Part shown: positions 61,114-64,000 of the stretch, one piece after another
How the letters are laid out: the number at the start of each line of letters is the position of its first letter
Numbering within the stretch: position 1 is the stretch's first letter
Assembly: GCF_030294945.1 (NCBI RefSeq)
Contig: NZ_AP018448.1
Span: 7,532,001-7,596,000, forward strand
Source: Streptomyces graminofaciens
GTDB lineage: Bacteria; Actinomycetota; Actinomycetes; Streptomycetales; Streptomycetaceae
DNA length: 64,000 bases
Direction of reading: 5' to 3'
The notes under the pieces: generated by a model
Told to the model about the DNA's origin: nothing
Database searches by the model: none
The model's input: the letters and a program-made list of their open reading frames with translations, nothing else
Translations under genes and position numbers: made by a program

Positions 61114-64000
61114 ATGGCGATGCGTGACTGGATCGGTCGGCGGCGGGGCGGCCGTCCGTCCGCCCCCGCGGACACGTCTGCCGCTGCCGCTGCCGCCGGT
61201 GCAGCTGTCGCCGGTGAGCCTGCCGCCGCAGTGGCCGGAGCGGCCGCGCCGCCGGACGGCGGCTGGCCCACGGCGGGTCCCATGCCCCTCACGATCGCGC
61301 CGGCTGCCCTGCTCACCGACCCACCCGCCTTCGAACGCGGTCTCGGGACCCGGAGGAACCCCTCGCTGTACCGCGACCGAGGCCGCCTGGTCAGCGTCGA
61401 CGCACCCGGCGGGGTGGCGCACGGTGTGGTGGGCGTGGTCCCGGGCACGGCGGTGCAGCGACGAGGTCATCCCGCACTTCCCTACGCCGGACCCGGTGCG
61501 GAGCCGGCCGATGGGGAGTCCGGCGGTCCTGGGTCCGGTGGCCCTGGGTTCGATGGTCCTGGGTTCGGTGGCCCTGGGTTCGGAGGCTCTGGGTCCAGTG
61601 GTCCTCAGTCCGGTGGCGGGCTGCAGGGAAGAGACGCGGCGGATGCCGGGGCCGGGGCTTCGGCATCGCCGCCTGCGCCCGTCCAGCGCCGCGTATCCGC
61701 CGCGCCCGCACCCCAGGCACAGGAAACGACGACATCACGGGCACGGCCACGGGCACCGCGCGCGGCGGCAGCGCCCGCGCACTCCGAGAGGGCGCCTGAG
61801 GGCCGGACCACCGAGCCGACCCGATCGGACACGACGGGGCTCCGTACGCCGCCACCTGCACTCCACGCGCGGCGGCAACACCCATCGGTGCCTGCTACTT
61901 CCGCGGCGCCTGCGGCGCCTGCTGCTCCTGTGGCTACTACCGCGCGTGTGGTTCCTGCTGTGCCCGCTGTACCTGCCGCTCCCGTGGTTCCTCCTGCTCC
62001 CGCTGTACCTGCCGCTCCCGTGGTTCCTGCTGCTCACGTTGCGCCTACTGCTCACGTTGCGCCTACTGCTTCTGCGGCTCCCGCCGGGTCCGGTGCACCA
62101 GTTGCCCGCCGGACACCGGCCGCCACCCCACCGGATCATCCGGTAGTGCGTACCCCGCCCCTGCCCCCGCCCACGGTCCAGCGTGCCGCCGCATCGCGAC
62201 CAGGCTTCGGGACGCGGCCGCGGACAGCGAGCCCGCTGACCGACTCCGCGTACACCTCGAACATCTCGGCCCCCGGTGCGGCACCCGCCGACCTGACAAC
62301 CACCCCACCGACTGACCGCCCGGGGTCTCCGCCACCGCGACCACCGGACCGAGCCGCACCGGCGGCACGAGCGGTACCGGCGGCATCGGCGGCCGACCCA
62401 GTGGCGTCGGTCGACCGGGCGGAATCCGTCGCACCTGCGGGTTCGGCTCCGGTGGCTCCAGCTGTAGCGGCAGCACCGCCGGCACCTGTAGCACCCATGG
62501 CATCACCGACTCCTACGCCGACTCCGACCCCGGCCCGGACGCCGGTGCCGCCGCCCGCTCTGCAGCGTCGGCTGGGGCGCGCTGCACCCCCGGCCCCGGC
62601 ACAGCTGCCCGCCGCACCGCCGACCCCGGCCGCACCTGCCGAGCCCTCTCGGCGGAGCAACGTACCTGCCGAGCCCCCTCGGCGGAGCGACGCATCGGCC
62701 CCGCCCACCGCCACTCCGGCGCACCCGACCGTCACGGAGAGCGTCCGTCAGCCTTCAGATGCGCCCGCGTCGGCAATGCCGTTCGCGCCGCCCACCTTGC
62801 AACGTGCCACGGAGCCGATGCCCCGGCAGGAGAACCTGCTTCCGTACGTCGCCCGACCGGCCTCCGAGCCCGCTTCCGCGGTGCTGCCCGAGGCTGCCGT
62901 ATCTCCGGCGACGGCGTGGCGGCAACCAGTCGAGCCGGTCCAGCCGGTCGATCCACTTCAGCCGGTCCAGCCGGTCCAGCCGGTCCAGCGGAGTGTTTCG
63001 CAGGCGGAGCGGCCCGGCACCGTTCGGGCCGCGGACACCGGCTCGTCCGATGCGGCCCGGCCGGGTCCGCCGCAGCCACCGTCCCGGACAGCCGCTCCTG
63101 GCCGTCCCGTGCCGCCCCGGCGGAAGACGCCGCCCGCTCAGGCCGGGACGTCTGCTCCCCCTTCGACCCCCACCGCCTCTCCCGGGCGGCCCCCTGTTCC
63201 CGCCATGCCTCCCGTCATGCGCAGCACCACGGCAGTCCCGCCCACGCCCGAATTCCCCGGGACGGCTTCGCTGCCCGCACCCCCCTCTGCACGGGAGGCG
63301 TCGGCAACCGCGCCCCCGGCCCTGGCGTCCCCCGTACCAGCCCCGCCACCCGCACGCAGCGACCGGGCTCCCGATCTCTCGCCTGTCTCCGACCTGGTGC
63401 CGGTACTGCCGGTACCTGCGCGGCCCGCGACGCCGCCCGTGACCGCACGCCCACCGGCGCCGGTACCCGCGCGTACGCCCGCGTCCACACCCATGGCCGC
63501 ACCCGTGGCTGTCCCCATGGCCGCACCCGTATCCGTACCCCCCAAGGAGACCGACGGCTCGGTGTCCGCGCCCAGCGTGCCCATGGTGCAACGGGCCCAG
63601 GCACGGAAATCCGGCCTCGGGGCCCCGCTTCCCGCCGGACCGGCGTCGCCCCCCGCACTGCGGCCCGCCGCCGTCGTTCCGGTCGTCGCCGACCCACCGG
63701 ATGCGGGCGCGACGGTCCGCCCGACGCGGCAGGGCCGCGGTGGCCGTACGGGGCTGGGGCTCGGCGCGCCCATTGAGGTGCCGCAGGCGGGAGCCGGGGC
63801 TCCGGTGTCCCCGTCCCCGTCCCCGTTCGTGCAGCGTGCCGCCGGATTCGCCTCTTCCCCGCGCCCCGTTCCGGGGGAACCGGGCGGCGCCACCCGCCCG
63901 GTGGTGGCCCGGCGCGCGCCGAACGACCCGGTGCCGCCCAGCCGCAGACCGCGGAGTGCGTCCGCGCCTCCCGTGTCCACCGCCGTGCCCACGTACGTCA
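61114..64000 (+). CDS. Very long Pro/Ala-rich CIS protein with VQR motifs (runs off window)
   Basis: At least 962 residues from ATG at 61114 (MAMRDWIGRRRGGRPSAPAD); no stop before the window end. The first ~115 residues have ordered segments (FERGLGTRRNPSLYRDRGR); the rest is disordered Pro/Ala/Val/Thr. Residues ~137-166 are six GGPGF/GGPGS repeats (15-bp units, 61522-61611). Short motifs of the form hydrophobic-V/L-Q-R recur at least eight times (TAVQRRG, APVQRRV, PTVQRAA, PALQRRL, PTLQRAT, QPVQRSV, PMVQRAQ, PFVQRAA). Codon use (G/C at third position) is normal, supporting translation. Possibly a tape-measure, linker or cargo-organising protein; not established. Confidence 0.8.
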   Translation, partial: MAMRDWIGRRRGGRPSAPADTSAAAAAAGAAVAGEPAAAVAGAAAPPDGGWPTAGPMPLTIAPAALLTDPPAFERGLGTRRNPSLYRDRGRLVSVDAPGGVAHGVVGVVPGTAVQRRGHPALPYAGPGAEPADGESGGPGSGGPGFDGPGFGGPGFGGSGSSGPQSGGGLQGRDAADAGAGASASPPAPVQRRVSAAPAPQAQETTTSRARPRAPRAAAAPAHSERAPEGRTTEPTRSDTTGLRTPPPALHARRQHPSVPATSAAPAAPAAPVATTARVVPAVPAVPAAPVVPPAPAVPAAPVVPAAHVAPTAHVAPTASAAPAGSGAPVARRTPAATPPDHPVVRTPPLPPPTVQRAAASRPGFGTRPRTASPLTDSAYTSNISAPGAAPADLTTTPPTDRPGSPPPRPPDRAAPAARAVPAASAADPVASVDRAESVAPAGSAPVAPAVAAAPPAPVAPMASPTPTPTPTPARTPVPPPALQRRLGRAAPPAPAQLPAAPPTPAAPAEPSRRSNVPAEPPRRSDASAPPTATPAHPTVTESVRQPSDAPASAMPFAPPTLQRATEPMPRQENLLPYVARPASEPASAVLPEAAVSPATAWRQPVEPVQPVDPLQPVQPVQPVQRSVSQAERPGTVRAADTGSSDAARPGPPQPPSRTAAPGRPVPPRRKTPPAQAGTSAPPSTPTASPGRPPVPAMPPVMRSTTAVPPTPEFPGTASLPAPPSAREASATAPPALASPVPAPPPARSDRAPDLSPVSDLVPVLPVPARPATPPVTARPPAPVPARTPASTPMAAPVAVPMAAPVSVPPKETDGSVSAPSVPMVQRAQARKSGLGAPLPAGPASPPALRPAAVVPVVADPPDAGATVRPTRQGRGGRTGLGLGAPIEVPQAGAGAPVSPSPSPFVQRAAGFASSPRPVPGEPGGATRPVVARRAPNDPVPPSRRPRSASAPPVSTAVPTYV

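Overview
This 64-kb window is chromosomal DNA of a Streptomyces species or a very close relative. Evidence: very high GC, frequent GTG and TTG starts, many 4-bp start/stop overlaps, and a run of genes recognisable as the Streptomyces bldG/topA neighbourhood. From memory this order matches the S. coelicolor core block from acetyl-CoA synthetase down to the holB/tRNA-Thr area. Species identity cannot be set from the sequence alone.

Layout. (1) 1-9 kb: acetyl-CoA synthetase (cut by the window edge), a SulP transporter fused to beta-carbonic anhydrase, a NodB-like lipoprotein, a CooC/ParA-type ATPase, a degenerate Fic-fold protein, a probable 6S-like RNA and a HAD-IB phosphatase. (2) 9.1-16.8 kb: the actinobacterial Tad/Flp-type secretion cluster (ssd, tadA, tadB, tadC, pilin-like DUF4244, TadE-like, TadE/G-like) and the convergent DECH helicase that always accompanies it. 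(3) 16.9-20.6 kb: bldG with its RsbW-like partner kinase, then the K+-independent proton pyrophosphatase hppA. (4) 20.7-36.4 kb: lipoprotein, methyltransferase, transmembrane Ser/Thr kinase, topA, a 181-bp MITE-like element touching the topA stop codon, a membrane-anchored thymidylate kinase fusion, holB, a secreted tripeptidyl-aminopeptidase-like hydrolase and tRNA-Thr(CGT).

(5) 36.4-48.7 kb is accessory DNA behind the tRNA. It holds orphan small genes, IS701-type transposase debris, two decayed vapC (PIN toxin) copies, an L-fuconate catabolism and ribose-type ABC import module (fuconate dehydratase, SDR, binding protein, double ATPase, permease), a PAS-GAF-PP2C-HATPase regulator and an orphan TOPRIM protein. 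A 79-bp direct repeat, the 3' flank of the two vapC remnants, brackets the catabolic module plus the PP2C gene.

(6) 48.9-64 kb is the first half of a contractile injection system (CIS) locus: PAAR-like tip, CisA-like membrane protein on the opposite strand, LuxR-type regulator, an exported TolB-propeller/DUF11 protein, DUF4255 (Cis16 type), AAA+ ATPase (Cis15 type), sheath, tube, two small CIS-associated proteins and a very long Pro/Ala-rich protein with recurring V-Q-R motifs that runs off the window. Baseplate, spike and LysM genes must lie beyond 64 kb.

A theme of the right-hand 26 kb is in-frame minisatellites (units of 12, 15, 18 or 24 bp) at gene ends and between genes, and tandem duplications of gene 3' ends that include the stop codon.
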